Of a stretch of DNA of 6,384 nucleotides, positions 6,326 through 6,384 are shown piece after piece (positions within the stretch are counted from its first letter, which is position 1; every line of letters begins with the position of its first letter). This DNA is from Melioribacteraceae bacterium. Lineage in GTDB: Bacteria > Bacteroidota > Ignavibacteria > Ignavibacteriales > Melioribacteraceae. Location: contig WFQV01000129.1 in NCBI GenBank assembly GCA_015486905.1, positions 1-6,384 of the forward strand. Reading direction: 5' to 3'. The notes beneath the pieces were generated by a model. The model made no database searches. It had not been told where the DNA came from and saw only the letters and a list, made by a program, of their open reading frames with translations. The translations under genes and the position numbers were made by a program.

Positions 6326-6355
6326 TTGAAATTCACCTTTTTAAGTGAATAAAAG
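6326..6355 (+). promoter_or_regulatory. Candidate promoter with embedded palindrome
   Basis: TTGAAA (6326-6331) lies 17 to 18 bases before ATAAAA/TAAAAG (6349-6355), a weak promoter pointing toward the window end. ATTCAC (6331-6336) and GTGAAT (6345-6350) form a perfect 6-bp palindrome around an 8-base spacer, lying between the two boxes where a repressor could bind. It would serve the possible gene start at 6381. The -10 match is poor. Confidence 0.3.
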
Positions 6356-6380
6356 TTTAATTTATTCTTTAAGGTTGAAT

Positions 6381-6384
6381 ATGA
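6381..6384 (+). other. Possible start codon of a gene beyond the window
   Basis: An ATG (6381-6383) lies six bases after AAGG (6371-6374), a passable ribosome-binding site, downstream of the candidate promoter above. Only four bases are visible, so nothing can be said of the product. Confidence 0.25.

Larger units (their letters stand above)
5661..6380. other. Gene-poor, repeat-rich intergenic region
   Basis: No credible gene was found in about 720 bases. The sequence is mostly AT-rich, broken by GC-rich stem-loops and low-complexity repeats listed separately. A purine-rich stretch lies at 5732-5759. A small perfect hairpin AAGTC/GACTT sits at 5832-5845. The 12-base word GGATGATTGGAT occurs at 5877-5888 and again at 6185-6196. 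The apparent reading frames here (60 codons minus at 5690-5872, and 46 codons plus at 6142-6282) run through repeats, lack ribosome-binding sites and resemble no family I know. Confidence 0.6.

Noticed and set aside
6130..6330. tRNA or other known structured RNA
   Set aside because: No cloverleaf, T-loop motif or known riboswitch core was found; the stems present are simple palindromes.

Overview
The window carries four confidently identified genes. Three (lon, msrC, dnaX) form a tightly packed minus-strand operon. The fourth, a LysE-family membrane exporter, is on the plus strand and converges on dnaX. About 790 bases upstream of lon hold no credible gene but contain many repeats and hairpins. 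The DNA is AT-rich. The Lon, DnaX and MsrC sequences look like those of a Gram-negative bacterium of the Bacteroidota/Chlorobi/Ignavibacteria (FCB) group; this placement is an impression from protein style and base composition, not a proof.

Layout: 1-164 is a non-coding leader, perhaps with the edge of another gene at 1-59. The LysE-like gene is at 165-977. dnaX (970-2619, minus) shares its last 8 bases with it. msrC (2636-3145, minus) lies 16 bases upstream of dnaX, and the lon stop codon (3146-5593, minus) abuts the msrC start codon. A near-consensus sigma-70-type promoter at 5632-5660 should drive all three, with an inverted repeat over the lon ribosome-binding site at 5604-5627. The region 5661-6380 holds GC-rich stem-loops (5768-5820 and 6288-6324, sharing an 11/12-base core), two facing arrays of an 8-base TGGAATNN unit forming a 20-position stem (5916-5999), and a 14-base tandem duplication (6035-6062). 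The last four bases may be the start of another gene.

Functionally, the operon joins ATP-dependent proteolysis (Lon), repair of oxidised free methionine (MsrC) and the clamp-loader subunit of the replicase (DnaX), so a stress-linked promoter may feed a replication gene.

The most notable feature is an A10 run in dnaX containing the slippery heptamer A AAA AAG in the correct frame, followed by AGTGA. A -1 shift ends translation two codons later and would give a 390-residue gamma-like protein beside the 549-residue tau-like one. No wholly new multi-gene system is visible; the other candidate novelty is the intergenic repeat cluster.
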